From NCBI RefSeq assembly GCF_000698555.1, contig NZ_JFHE01000011.1:1-64000 (forward strand): DNA of 64,000 bases. Direction: 5' to 3'. Position 1 is the stretch's first letter. Each line of letters begins with the position of its first letter. The translations under genes and the position numbers were made by a program. Shown here one piece after another: positions 8,742-17,621 of the stretch. The stretch is from Caballeronia grimmiae. GTDB lineage: Bacteria; Pseudomonadota; Gammaproteobacteria; Burkholderiales; Burkholderiaceae. Below the pieces are notes generated by a model. That model saw only the letters and a program-made list of their open reading frames with translations, made no database searches and had not been told where the DNA came from.

Positions 8742-8897
8742 TCACTGAATAACGCCGCGCGGCAGGAACACGGCGAAGTAAAAGACGAACCAGCTTCCGA
8801 TGACGATGGCCGTCGCGACGGCTGCGACCGCAAGCGCCCCGCCGGGGCCGCTTCTCACGATTTCGTCGACTGCGTCTTCGTTGGGATCTTCGTTCAT
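8742..8897 (-). CDS. small single-helix oxidase subunit (IIa-like)
   Basis: A 51-codon gene: 20 or so acidic residues (MNEDPNEDAVDEIV), then one hydrophobic helix (ALAVAAVATAIVIGSWFVFYF) and a short tail. Position directly before subunit II and the single-helix topology match subunit IIa of ba3 oxidases, which packs beside subunit II. The spacing to the next gene is four bases, so co-translation is likely. Sequence conservation in this family is low, so the call rests on context as much as on sequence. Confidence 0.75.
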   Translation of the reverse strand: MNEDPNEDAVDEIVRSGPGGALAVAAVATAIVIGSWFVFYFAVFLPRGVIQ

Positions 8898-8911
8898 GGT
8901 GTCGTCGATGC

Positions 8912-10189
8912 TCAATAAAGTGGTGCGGAGCGCAACTCGTTCACTTCCTTCACCGATACCGGCGCGCCCCGGTTGCCCCACGCCGTGCGGATATACGTCA
9001 CGACCGCCGCGACTTCCACATCCGACAGCGATTGCGCGAACGGCGGCATGCCGTAAGGCTTCGGGTTCTTGAACGTGCCCGGCGGATAGCCGCCGTTGAG
9101 CACCATGCGGATCGGGTTCACGGCGGAACTCATCACGATCGACTGATTGTTCGCAAGCGGCGGGAAATCGGGCGGCTTGCCCTGTCCCTGCGCGGCATGG
9201 CATTCGGCGCATTGCGCGTCGTAGATCTTCTTGCCGAGCGGCGAGAGACTCGTGCGCTGCTCGGTGACGGCCTGGCTCGGCGGCTCGGACTTGTCGCCGG
9301 CGCGTGCGGGCAGCGCCTTCAGATAGACCGCCATCGCACGCACGTCTTCTTCGCTCAGATATTGCAGGCTGTCATAGACGACTTCGGCCATCGGCCCATA
9401 CACCGCGCCGCGATTGCTCACGCCCGCATGCAACAGGCCGACGATCTCGTCGATGCTCCAGTCGCCGAGGCCCGCCTCACGGTTCGACGTGAGCGAAGGC
9501 GCGTACCAGTTCTGGATCGGGATCAGCCCGCCTTCGAACGCCTTCGACGATACATTGCCGCCGAGCGCGTTGATCGCGGTATGGCACATCGAGCAATGCC
9601 CGAGTCCTTCGACGAGATACGCGCCCCGGTTCCATTCGACGGACTGCTTCGGGTCCGGCTCGTACTCGCCCTGCTTGAAGAACAGCGACCGCCAGCCGAG
9701 CAGCAATTCGCGCCGGTTGAACGGAAAGCGCAGTTCATGCTGGCGGTTCGGCTGATGCACGGGCGGCGTGGACATCAGAAAGGCGTAGATGGCGTCGGAG
9801 TCGGCGCGCGTGACCTTCGTATAGGACGTGAAGGGCATTGCCGGGTAAAGCAGCGAGCCGTCGCGCGAGCGGCCCGTGTGCATCATCTTGTAGAACTCGT
9901 CGGCGGTCCATTGACCCAGTCCCGTCTCCTTGTCCGATGAGATGTTCGGCGTGAAGAGCGTGCCGAACGGCGTCTCCATCGGGCGGCCCCCACCGAAGGT
10001 CTTGCCCGCGGGCAAGGTGTGGCACGCGATGCAATCGCCCGCGCGCGCGAGATACTCGCCGCGCTTGACGGTCGCCGCGTCGTAGGTCTTCGCTTGCGCT
10101 GCCGCGTCCCGGACAGGCCCGCACAAAGCTGCCACGAAAGCCGCGAGGACCGTTACGGCAAGCGCCCCAAGTTGTCGGAAACGAAGCAC
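8912..10189 (-). CDS. triheme cytochrome c, gluconate/alcohol dehydrogenase cytochrome-subunit type
   Basis: 425 residues with a signal peptide (cut near AAAQA) and three heme motifs: CIACH near 53, CSMCH near 201 and CAECH near 331. The layout GEYLARAGDCIACHT...GGRPMETPFGTLFTPNIS and RGAYLVEGLGHCSMCH is that of the membrane-attached triheme subunit of quinoprotein and flavoprotein dehydrogenases. No dehydrogenase subunit accompanies it; it sits between a diheme cytochrome and the oxidase. It may therefore serve as an electron entry point for the oxidase from the quinone pool or from a periplasmic dehydrogenase encoded elsewhere. Confidence 0.88.
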   Translation of the reverse strand: MLRFRQLGALAVTVLAAFVAALCGPVRDAAAQAKTYDAATVKRGEYLARAGDCIACHTLPAGKTFGGGRPMETPFGTLFTPNISSDKETGLGQWTADEFYKMMHTGRSRDGSLLYPAMPFTSYTKVTRADSDAIYAFLMSTPPVHQPNRQHELRFPFNRRELLLGWRSLFFKQGEYEPDPKQSVEWNRGAYLVEGLGHCSMCHTAINALGGNVSSKAFEGGLIPIQNWYAPSLTSNREAGLGDWSIDEIVGLLHAGVSNRGAVYGPMAEVVYDSLQYLSEEDVRAMAVYLKALPARAGDKSEPPSQAVTEQRTSLSPLGKKIYDAQCAECHAAQGQGKPPDFPPLANNQSIVMSSAVNPIRMVLNGGYPPGTFKNPKPYGMPPFAQSLSDVEVAAVVTYIRTAWGNRGAPVSVKEVNELRSAPLY

Positions 10190-10201
10190 GTCGGGTCCTC
10201 T

Positions 10202-10939
10202 TCAGTTGTGAACGCTGCCGCATGCAAGCGGCATCTTGAATGAGCCGGCCGCAACGGGCGTCGGATTCGCGGGCGCGGGGAGCGAAGCGAGATAGGCGGA
10301 AATCGCGGTGATGTCGCGCTCGCTCAGAAGCTGCGAGACCTGACGCATGCAGTCGAGCGCGACCGTCGTGCGGGTGCCGTAGCGCCAGGCGCCCAGTTGC
10401 GCGCTGATGTAGTCCGCATGCAGGCCGAGCAAGCCGGGAATCGCGGGCTCCATGCCGGTCATCGACGCGCCATGACAGCTGACGCACGCGGGCACCTTGC
10501 GCGACGGATCGCCCTTCATGACGAGCGTCTTGCCGAGATCGAGCGTCCTGGCGTCGACGGTGACGGGGCCCGGCTGCGGGAACGGCGGACGTTCGGCGGC
10601 GAAGTAATCGGCGATCTGCTTCAAGTAGGCGTCGGGCAGATATGCGAGCAGGTAGTTCATCGGCGGGTACTTGCGGCGCCCGTCGCGAAACGCGAGTAAC
10701 TGGTTGTAGAGGTAGCCTGCGGGCTTGCCGGACAGACGCGGGAAGTAGTCGTTGCCGGTGCCCTCGCCGTGCGCGCCGTGACACGTCGCGCATCCCATCA
10801 CGCGGGCCTGCATCGTGTCCGGTGCGCGTTCGAGGGGCGCGCCGGCGGCGGTGGCCGGCGGAGCGTCCGCGGCGAACGCCGCGATGCTGCCAAACGCGAA
10901 GAGCGCGGAGCACGCGATCCTGGCGCTGCGTTGAGCCAC
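10202..10939 (-). CDS. diheme cytochrome c (c4 type), first gene of oxidase cluster
   Basis: Two heme motifs, CATCH and CVSCH, lie in duplicated c4-like domains, with the HGEGTGNDYFPRLSGKPAGYLYNQL segment typical of the family. The start is uncertain. The frame opens with GTG at 10999, but three in-frame GTGs at 10957, 10948 and 10939 each follow a GGGA sequence inside a 9-base tandem repeat. The last gives the cleanest signal peptide (AQRSARIACSALFAFGS, cut near AFAAD) and is used here. The product is a periplasmic electron carrier. It is 12 bases upstream of the triheme cytochrome gene. Confidence 0.85.
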   Translation of the reverse strand: MAQRSARIACSALFAFGSIAAFAADAPPATAAGAPLERAPDTMQARVMGCATCHGAHGEGTGNDYFPRLSGKPAGYLYNQLLAFRDGRRKYPPMNYLLAYLPDAYLKQIADYFAAERPPFPQPGPVTVDARTLDLGKTLVMKGDPSRKVPACVSCHGASMTGMEPAIPGLLGLHADYISAQLGAWRYGTRTTVALDCMRQVSQLLSERDITAISAYLASLPAPANPTPVAAGSFKMPLACGSVHN

Positions 10940-10963
10940 GTATCCCACGTTTCCCACGTATCC
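10937..10963. repeat. three tandem 9-base repeats at the cytochrome start
   Basis: Units CACGTATCC, CACGTTTCC and CACGTATCC stand head to tail. On the minus strand each carries a GGGA-like ribosome site followed by GTG, all in one frame, so copy number does not break the gene but offers alternative starts. Confidence 0.8.
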
Positions 10964-11131
10964 CCCGTGCCGCGTTGCCGTTTTTGACTCGCCGCGCACG
11001 GTTCGATCTCACGTTCGATCCATGCGCGTGCGATTGTTGAGAGCACTGCAATGGTTTTGCCGATGACGGGTGGTGCCTGGCTTCTCGAATGTTAGGAGGA
11101 AGTCCCCGTTTTCTCCAGCCCGGAGATTGTC

Positions 11132-11160
11132 TCAATACCTGCTATCGATACGCGTGACAA
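11132..11160 (-). promoter_or_regulatory. candidate sigma-70 promoter for the oxidase cluster
   Basis: On the minus strand TTGTCA (11155-11160) and TATTGA (11132-11137) are separated by 17 bases. It would give a 5' leader of roughly 125-190 bases before the cytochrome gene. Seen by eye only. Confidence 0.4.
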
Positions 11161-11202
11161 GACGGCACGTTTCTTTGCGTTTAGACAAAGAGACGCATTA
11201 TT

Positions 11203-11227
11203 TTGAGATGCTCAACTGATCAGTTGA
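11203..11227. promoter_or_regulatory. overlapping palindromes upstream of the oxidase cluster
   Basis: TTGAG-ATG-CTCAA (11203-11215) overlaps the perfect 16-base palindrome TCAACTGATCAGTTGA (11212-11227). They lie about 45 bases upstream of the candidate promoter and 70 bases after the norR stop. The half sites recall CRP/FNR-family sites but the spacing is not canonical. A regulator site is more likely than a terminator because no T-run follows on either side. Confidence 0.45.
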
Positions 11228-11297
11228 TCGCGCGACTGCCGCGCCGGTGTTGTGCGGCGGAATCGGTGTTGGCTTTATCGAGACAAGGCGGAGCGCA

Positions 11298-12884
<1,587 letters not shown>

Positions 12885-12994
12885 AACGATAGGTAATTCG
12901 TTGATTATTTGACGATTCTACACTGGAATGGAAACTGTATAGGAATAGGCCGAACGCGAAGCACACGTTTCGCCCTTGTCACGAGGACTACACC
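12885..12994. promoter_or_regulatory. norR-hmp divergent control region
   Basis: This 110-base, locally AT-rich gap must carry both promoters. A TTGACG hexamer lies at 12909-12914. The best sigma-54-like pair (GG at 12948-12949, GC at 12961-12962) has one base too many between the elements. No convincing pair of GT-N7-AC NorR half sites was found by eye. Confidence 0.4.
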
Positions 12995-14179
12995 ATGCTG
13001 TCAGCAGAACACCGCGCCATTATCAAAGCAACCGTTCCCCTGCTCGAAAGCGGCGGCGAGGCGCTCACGCGCCACTTCTACGCAATGATGCTCAACGAGT
13101 ATCCGGTCGTGCGGCCGATGTTCAATCAGGCCCATCAGGCGAGTGGCGCGCAACAGCGCGCGCTGGCCAACGGCGTGTTGATGTACGCGCGGCATATCGA
13201 CGAACTCGAAAAGCTCGGCGGTCTCGTCGGGCAGATCATCAACAAGCACGTCGCGCTCAATATTCAGGCAGAGCATTACGCGATCGTCGGAGCGTGCCTG
13301 CTGCGCTCGATCCGCGAAGTGCTCGGCGAAGAGATCGCCACCGATGCCGTGATCGAAGCATGGGCTGCCGCGTATCAGCAATTGGCCGACTTGCTGATCG
13401 GCCTGGAAGAAGGCATCTACAGCGAGCGCGAGAAAGCGCCGGGCGGATGGCGCGGCACGCGGCGTTTCGCCGTCGCGCGCAAGGTTGCGGAGAGCGACGA
13501 AATCACGTCGTTTTATCTCGTGCCCGAGGATGGCGGCGCCGTGCTCGACTTCCATCCGGGCCAGTACATCGGTTTGCGCATGCTCATCGACGGCGAGGAA
13601 GTGCGCCGCAACTACTCGCTGTCGGCCGCACCGAACGGCCGTGAATACCGCATCAGCGTGAAGCGCGAGCCCGAAGGCAAGGTCTCCGGCTTCCTGCACG
13701 ATCAGGTGCGCGAGCGCGACACGCTCGACCTCTATCCGCCCGCCGGCGACTTCAAGCTCGACCACAGCGAAAAGCCGCTCGTGCTGATCAGCGGCGGCGT
13801 AGGCATTACCCCGACGCTCGCGATGCTGCAGGCCGCGCTCACCGCGACTACCCGTCCGGTCCACTTCATCCACGCGGCGCGGCATGGCGGCGTGCATGCG
13901 TTCCGCGCGGTCATCGAGGATCTGGCGGCGCGTCATCCGCAGCTCAAGCACTTCTACTGCTACGAGCAACAGCGCGAAGGCGATCGCGAGGCCCACGGCT
14001 TTGGTTTCGTCACCGAGGCGCTGCTCGACAAATGGCTGCCGAAGAGCCGCGACGTGGATGCGTACTTCCTCGGTCCGAAGTCGTTCATGAAAGCGGTGAA
14101 GAAGCATCTGAAGGCGCTCGGCGTGCCGGAATCGCAGAGCCGCTATGAGTTCTTCGGGCCGGCTTCGTCGCTGGATTAA
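12995..14179 (+). CDS. hmp: flavohemoglobin (nitric oxide dioxygenase)
   Basis: 394 residues, the usual length. Residues 1-140 form the globin domain with proximal His in INKHVALN (about 85) and the distal FYAMML helix. Then come an FAD domain with RNYSLSAAPNG (about 206) and an NAD domain with GGVGITPTLAML and the C-terminal YFLGPKSFM. It converts NO and oxygen to nitrate using NAD(P)H in the cytoplasm. A GAGGA ribosome site lies eight bases before the ATG. Divergent norR strongly implies NO-dependent control. Confidence 0.96.
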   Translation: MLSAEHRAIIKATVPLLESGGEALTRHFYAMMLNEYPVVRPMFNQAHQASGAQQRALANGVLMYARHIDELEKLGGLVGQIINKHVALNIQAEHYAIVGACLLRSIREVLGEEIATDAVIEAWAAAYQQLADLLIGLEEGIYSEREKAPGGWRGTRRFAVARKVAESDEITSFYLVPEDGGAVLDFHPGQYIGLRMLIDGEEVRRNYSLSAAPNGREYRISVKREPEGKVSGFLHDQVRERDTLDLYPPAGDFKLDHSEKPLVLISGGVGITPTLAMLQAALTATTRPVHFIHAARHGGVHAFRAVIEDLAARHPQLKHFYCYEQQREGDREAHGFGFVTEALLDKWLPKSRDVDAYFLGPKSFMKAVKKHLKALGVPESQSRYEFFGPASSLD

Positions 14180-14379
14180 GCGGCGTCGGCTTGTCGAGAA
14201 TTGCGGCGATCCGAGGCACGTGCGCTATCGCGCGCGGTCCGGTTCGCCGCAAGAGGGACAGCGTTACTGGTCACCTGAAATCCTCCGGAATCGGTCATTG
14301 GATCACGCCACCTGCACGCCTAATCTGTCGATGTGGCAACGCAGTTCGCACAGTCTCTCAACCGATAAAGGAGCTAACC

Positions 14380-14817
14380 ATGCAACCCCGTCTCGACTTC
14401 TACAAAGCCAGCCCCGCCGCGATCAAGGCCATGATTGGCGTCGAAGAGCGCATCGGCAAGTCGTCGATCGAACAGTCGCTGGCCGAACTCGTCCGGCTGC
14501 GCGCATCGCAGATCAACGGCTGCGCGTTCTGCGTCGACATGCACACGGCCGACGCGCGCAAAGGCGGCGAAACAGACCGGCGTCTCGCGACGGTGGTCAC
14601 CTGGCGCGAAACGCCCTTCTTCACCGACCGCGAACGCGCCGCGCTCGAATGGACCGAGGCGCTCACGCTGATCGCGCAGGACCGTGTGCCGGATGCCGTG
14701 TGGGAAAACGTCAAGCCGCATTTCAGCGACGAGGATATCGCCGATCTGACCTTGCTCATCTCCGCGATCAATAGCTGGAACCGCTTTTCGATTGCGTTTC
14801 GCAAGATGCCCGAGTGA
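14380..14817 (+). CDS. AhpD-like carboxymuconolactone decarboxylase family protein
   Basis: 145 residues with the AhpD-like all-helical core. The redox motif is CAFCVDMH at about 48-55 (Cys-x-x-Cys followed by His), preceded by ELVRLRASQINGC, and the later LTLLISAINSWNRFSIAFR helix is typical. Members act as peroxidase or alkylhydroperoxidase partners, and substrate is unknown here. An AAAGGAG site precedes the ATG. It is 12 bases upstream of the cupin gene, so they form a pair, and its place beside hmp suggests an oxidative or nitrosative stress role. Confidence 0.9.
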   Translation: MQPRLDFYKASPAAIKAMIGVEERIGKSSIEQSLAELVRLRASQINGCAFCVDMHTADARKGGETDRRLATVVTWRETPFFTDRERAALEWTEALTLIAQDRVPDAVWENVKPHFSDEDIADLTLLISAINSWNRFSIAFRKMPE

Positions 14818-14828
14818 GGAGCGCGCGC

Positions 14829-15245
14829 ATGAACATCCGTCGATGTGTGGCAGTGATGGCGGCGCTCGCAGTCGGAGCGTCAAGTGCGTCCGGCGCGTCG
14901 GCGCACGGGGGCGATGAGGAAACGGTCACGCCCTTGATGAAGCAAGCCTTGCCCGAAGCGCCCGGCAAGAACGTATTGATGGCGACGGTCGCTTTCGAGC
15001 CAGGACAGGCATCGGAGGCGCACCAGCATCCGGGGTCGATCTTCGCGTATGTGCTCGAAGGGCGCGTCGTGTCGCAGCTGGAAGGATCGGCGGCGAAGAC
15101 ATACGGGCCGGGCGAATCGTGGTACGAACCGCCGGGCGCGCATCACATCGTCGCGAAGAACGCGAGCGGGACGGAGAAGGCGGTGCTGCTCGTGTTTGCG
15201 ATCGCCGGCGAAGGCGATGCGGTCAAGTCGCCGATTCCGCGTTGA
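14829..15245 (+). CDS. exported cupin-domain protein
   Basis: The ATG at 14829 follows GAGGAG and starts a signal peptide (MNIRRCVAVMAALAVGAS..., cut near ASAHG). The 138-residue precursor carries one cupin domain with the metal-binding pattern EAHQHPGSIFAYVLEG (His, His and a later Glu) and the second motif YEPPGAHHIV. Secreted small cupins of this type are common next to AhpD-like proteins. They may bind a metal and an organic ligand in the periplasm, and no reaction can be assigned. It is co-directional with and close to the AhpD-like gene. Confidence 0.85.
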   Translation: MNIRRCVAVMAALAVGASSASGASAHGGDEETVTPLMKQALPEAPGKNVLMATVAFEPGQASEAHQHPGSIFAYVLEGRVVSQLEGSAAKTYGPGESWYEPPGAHHIVAKNASGTEKAVLLVFAIAGEGDAVKSPIPR

Positions 15246-15269
15246 CCGCACGCGCAGGTTTCATCGCTG

Positions 15270-15546
15270 ATCGAGGACAACATGGAGAGTCCCGTCATCG
15301 GCGGCGCGGTCATCGCGACGTTCACGCGGACCGCACGCGGTCATACCGGCTTGCGGATCGTGGCGGACAGATGGGACGTGGGCACTCGTGATGTCAGCGA
15401 GCGCGTTGCGGGTGCTCGGGCCGATCGCTGCGCCAACGGCGCATGGGTTCTGGATTGTCGGCGCGGGTTCGTGCTGGGTTTTCGCCTTCGCGATCTACGT
15501 CGCGCCCTACGCGCGACGGCTCACCCGGCCGCGTGCGGATGGCTAG
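15270..15546 (+). pseudogene. nnrS: nnrS 3' remnant, frameshifted
   Basis: Frame one (from about 15270) encodes VIGGAVIATFTRTARGHTG followed by ADRWDV, the diagnostic loop of the NnrS heme-copper membrane protein. Near 15370-15385 homology passes to another frame: TWALVMSASALRVLGP, then HGFWIVGAG, a hydrophobic helix, and the typical ending RRLTRPRADG with TAG at 15544. Roughly the last 90 residues of a 400-residue protein survive, split by a single-base shift, and no start-proximal part exists. NnrS proteins relieve NO-derived stress, which fits norR and hmp nearby. Confidence 0.72.
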
Positions 15547-15627
15547 CCCGGCTGACGACGGTTTTTGACAGTCACGCGCGCCGCGTCGGGGACAATGCGC
15601 GCCATCGTCAGAAACCTGCTTATTGCC

Positions 15628-15762
15628 ATGAAACGCCTCCGCGCTGTCGCCCTTCTCATCGTTGCAACGCTCATGCTCGGCGGATGCGGTCTCTTCGGCT
15701 GCGGGGGCTGGGCCACCAACGGCGGCAGTTTCGGCGGATGCAGCGTCGGCACGCGGTTCTGA
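15628..15762 (+). CDS. small lipoprotein
   Basis: A 44-codon gene starting at the ATG at 15628: basic start (MKRLR), hydrophobic stretch AVALLIVATLML and a lipobox LGGC, then a short Gly/Cys-rich tail (GLFGCGGWATNGGSFGGCSVGTRF). Such tiny entericidin-like or Gly-Cys lipoproteins occur in many proteobacteria without known function. An earlier in-frame ATG at 15595 would lengthen the charged start and is less likely. It lies after the nnrS remnant and before a strong hairpin. Confidence 0.55.
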   Translation: MKRLRAVALLIVATLMLGGCGLFGCGGWATNGGSFGGCSVGTRF

Positions 15763-15885
15763 CGTTTCGTTGAAGCGACGGCGCGATGCGACGCAGATTA
15801 TCGACGTGCACGAGTTCAGCGGACGCGGGCCACGCGTTGACGTCGACAAGACGATGATTCGCCATCCGAAGCGAACAAACAGAAA

Positions 15886-15917
15886 CCGGTCCGCGCGACG
15901 CACGCCGCGCGGACCGG
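15886..15917 (-). terminator. strong hairpin downstream of the MFS transporter
   Basis: A perfect 12-base stem (CCGGTCCGCGCG with CGCGCGGACCGG) and 8-base loop lie 40 bases after the oxlT-like stop. On the minus strand a T-rich tail (TTTCTGTTTGTTC) follows. It could also stop plus-strand transcripts. Confidence 0.7.
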
Positions 15918-15956
15918 CTTTACTTCCCCATTCGCTAGAACCTCAAAAACCTGCGA

Positions 15957-17267
15957 TCACTCCTTCACGGCTGGCGAATATCCCATCTCCACGCCCGTAT
16001 CCCGTGCATGCTTCTGCGTATGCGCGCTGCGCATCGGCTTCAGCACGAAGAGCGCCAGCAGCGCGGCAATCGCGGCCATCCCCGCTGCCAGCATGAAGAC
16101 CGCCTGCCAGCTTCCGGTCGCCTTCGTGAGCACGCTCGAGAACGGCACCAGCAACGCAGCCGTGCCCTTCGCGGTGTACAGCAGCCCCGCGTTGGTCGCC
16201 GCGAACTTCGGGCCGAAGGTGTCGCCGCACGTCGCTGGGAACAGGCTGTAGATTTCGCCCCAGGCGAAGAACACGATGCCCGTCAGCACGACGAACGCCA
16301 CCGGGTTATGCCCGAACTTCGATAGCGCGACGATCCCGACCGCCTCGATCGCGAACGCGATGAACATCGTGTTTTCGCGTCCGATCCTGTCGGACACCCA
16401 GCCGAAGAACGGCCGCGTCAGGCCATTCAGCACGCGGTCGATGGTCAGCGCGAACGTGAGCGCGGGCAGCGTCAGGCCGAGTATCGACACGGGCGAATCA
16501 TGCAAGCCGAAGTCCTTCGCGATGGGGCCGAGCTGCGCCGTCGCCATCAGGCCGCCGGCGGCCATCATCACGAACATCAGGTACATCACCCAGAAGATCG
16601 GCGATGCCAGCACCTGCTTCGGACTCGCGTTGTAGACCGCGCGCTTCAATGTGGTCTTGACGGCCGCGAGCATGTGCGCGGGCGGCGCGTAGAGCGCCAT
16701 GCCGAGCAGGAACACGACGAGGCCCTGTCCAAGGCCGAACCACAGGAAGGTCGCCTCGTAGCCGCTCGACTTGATCATGTGCGCGATCGGCACGACGGTT
16801 GCCGCCGAGCCCATGCCGAAGCCCGCCGCCGTGATGCCCGCCGCGAGGCCGCGCCGCGAGGGGAACCACTTCAGCGCATTGCCGACGCACGTGCCGTACA
16901 CCGCACCAGCGCCGACGCCGCCGATTGCAGCCGCGAGATACAGGAGCGGCAAGGACGACGCGACGGAGTTCATCGCCCATGCAATCGCACAGAGCAAGCC
17001 CCCGCCGACGACGACCGGACGCGGCCCGTACTTGTCGACCAGATAGCCTTCCACCGGCACGAGCCATGTTTCGGTGACGACGAAGATTGTGAACGCCACC
17101 TGAATCGCGGCGCGGCCCCAGTGATATTTCTCGTCGATCGGATTGACGAAAAGTGTCCATCCGTACTGCATGTTGGCGATCATCGCCATACAGATCACGC
17201 CGAACACCAACTGCACCCACGGCGACGCTAGACGCGACGCCCCCTCCTGGCGATTCATCTGGTCCAT
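15957..17267 (-). CDS. oxlT: MFS transporter, oxalate/formate antiporter family
   Basis: 436 residues with 12 predicted helices. Family marks are MANMQYGWTLF-type helix 1 (here ANMQYGWTLFVNP), the A-loop GYLVDKYGPRPVV near 75-87, the Gly-rich helix GGVGAGAVYGTCVGNALKWFPSRRGLAAGI, and the second-half GWVSDRIGRENTMF loop. These place it in the oxalate:formate antiporter group, which exchanges dicarboxylates for their decarboxylated product across the inner membrane. No oxalate decarboxylation genes are nearby, so the true substrate is open. It is transcribed alone, between a palindromic promoter region and a strong hairpin. Confidence 0.88.
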   Translation of the reverse strand: MDQMNRQEGASRLASPWVQLVFGVICMAMIANMQYGWTLFVNPIDEKYHWGRAAIQVAFTIFVVTETWLVPVEGYLVDKYGPRPVVVGGGLLCAIAWAMNSVASSLPLLYLAAAIGGVGAGAVYGTCVGNALKWFPSRRGLAAGITAAGFGMGSAATVVPIAHMIKSSGYEATFLWFGLGQGLVVFLLGMALYAPPAHMLAAVKTTLKRAVYNASPKQVLASPIFWVMYLMFVMMAAGGLMATAQLGPIAKDFGLHDSPVSILGLTLPALTFALTIDRVLNGLTRPFFGWVSDRIGRENTMFIAFAIEAVGIVALSKFGHNPVAFVVLTGIVFFAWGEIYSLFPATCGDTFGPKFAATNAGLLYTAKGTAALLVPFSSVLTKATGSWQAVFMLAAGMAAIAALLALFVLKPMRSAHTQKHARDTGVEMGYSPAVKE

Positions 17268-17350
17268 GCCTGTCTCCTTGGCACTGCTGCCTTTGTGTAA
17301 TCGGACGTCGAGCGACGCCTCTTACGATGCCGCCGCCGAAGCGTCATCGC

Positions 17351-17384
17351 ATATACACAGTATGTGATATATCAAGTAAGTCAA
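17351..17384 (-). promoter_or_regulatory. oxlT promoter with overlapping palindromic operator
   Basis: On the minus strand TTGACT (17379-17384) and TACTGT (17357-17362) are 16 bases apart. The candidate -10 is covered by a near-perfect inverted repeat at 17351-17372 (ATATACACA, centre GTA, TGTGATATAT). A repressor bound there would block the promoter. GntR-family regulators use similar AT-rich palindromes, but the factor is unknown. Confidence 0.5.
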
Positions 17385-17463
17385 GCGAAAGAAACGGCGG
17401 GGTTTTCACTTAGGACAGTGCTTTTCGTAAGGCACTGAAAGGCGCGCTGGGCGGCGATGCAGC

Positions 17464-17498
17464 AAAAAAAAGCCCGGCAGGAATAAAGCCTGCCGGGC
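17464..17498 (-). terminator. Rho-independent terminator of the OprD-family gene
   Basis: A 10-base stem GCCCGGCAGG/CCTGCCGGGC with a 7-base loop is followed on the minus strand by eight Ts. It lies about 120 bases after the porin stop codon. Confidence 0.92.
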
Positions 17499-17621
17499 GA
17501 TGAGCGTGGGCGAGACATGGCAATCCGCTACACGCACTCACGTTATAGATGAAAGTTAAACGTAATGTAAAGGTGAGAATTTGTAGGGTTTACACGATGC
17601 GCGCCAAGAGCAAATGCGCCG

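Noticed and set aside
12948-12962. sigma-54 promoter for hmp (GG...GC)
   Set aside because: The spacing is 11 bases between GG and GC; sigma-54 needs ten, and the flanking consensus is poor.
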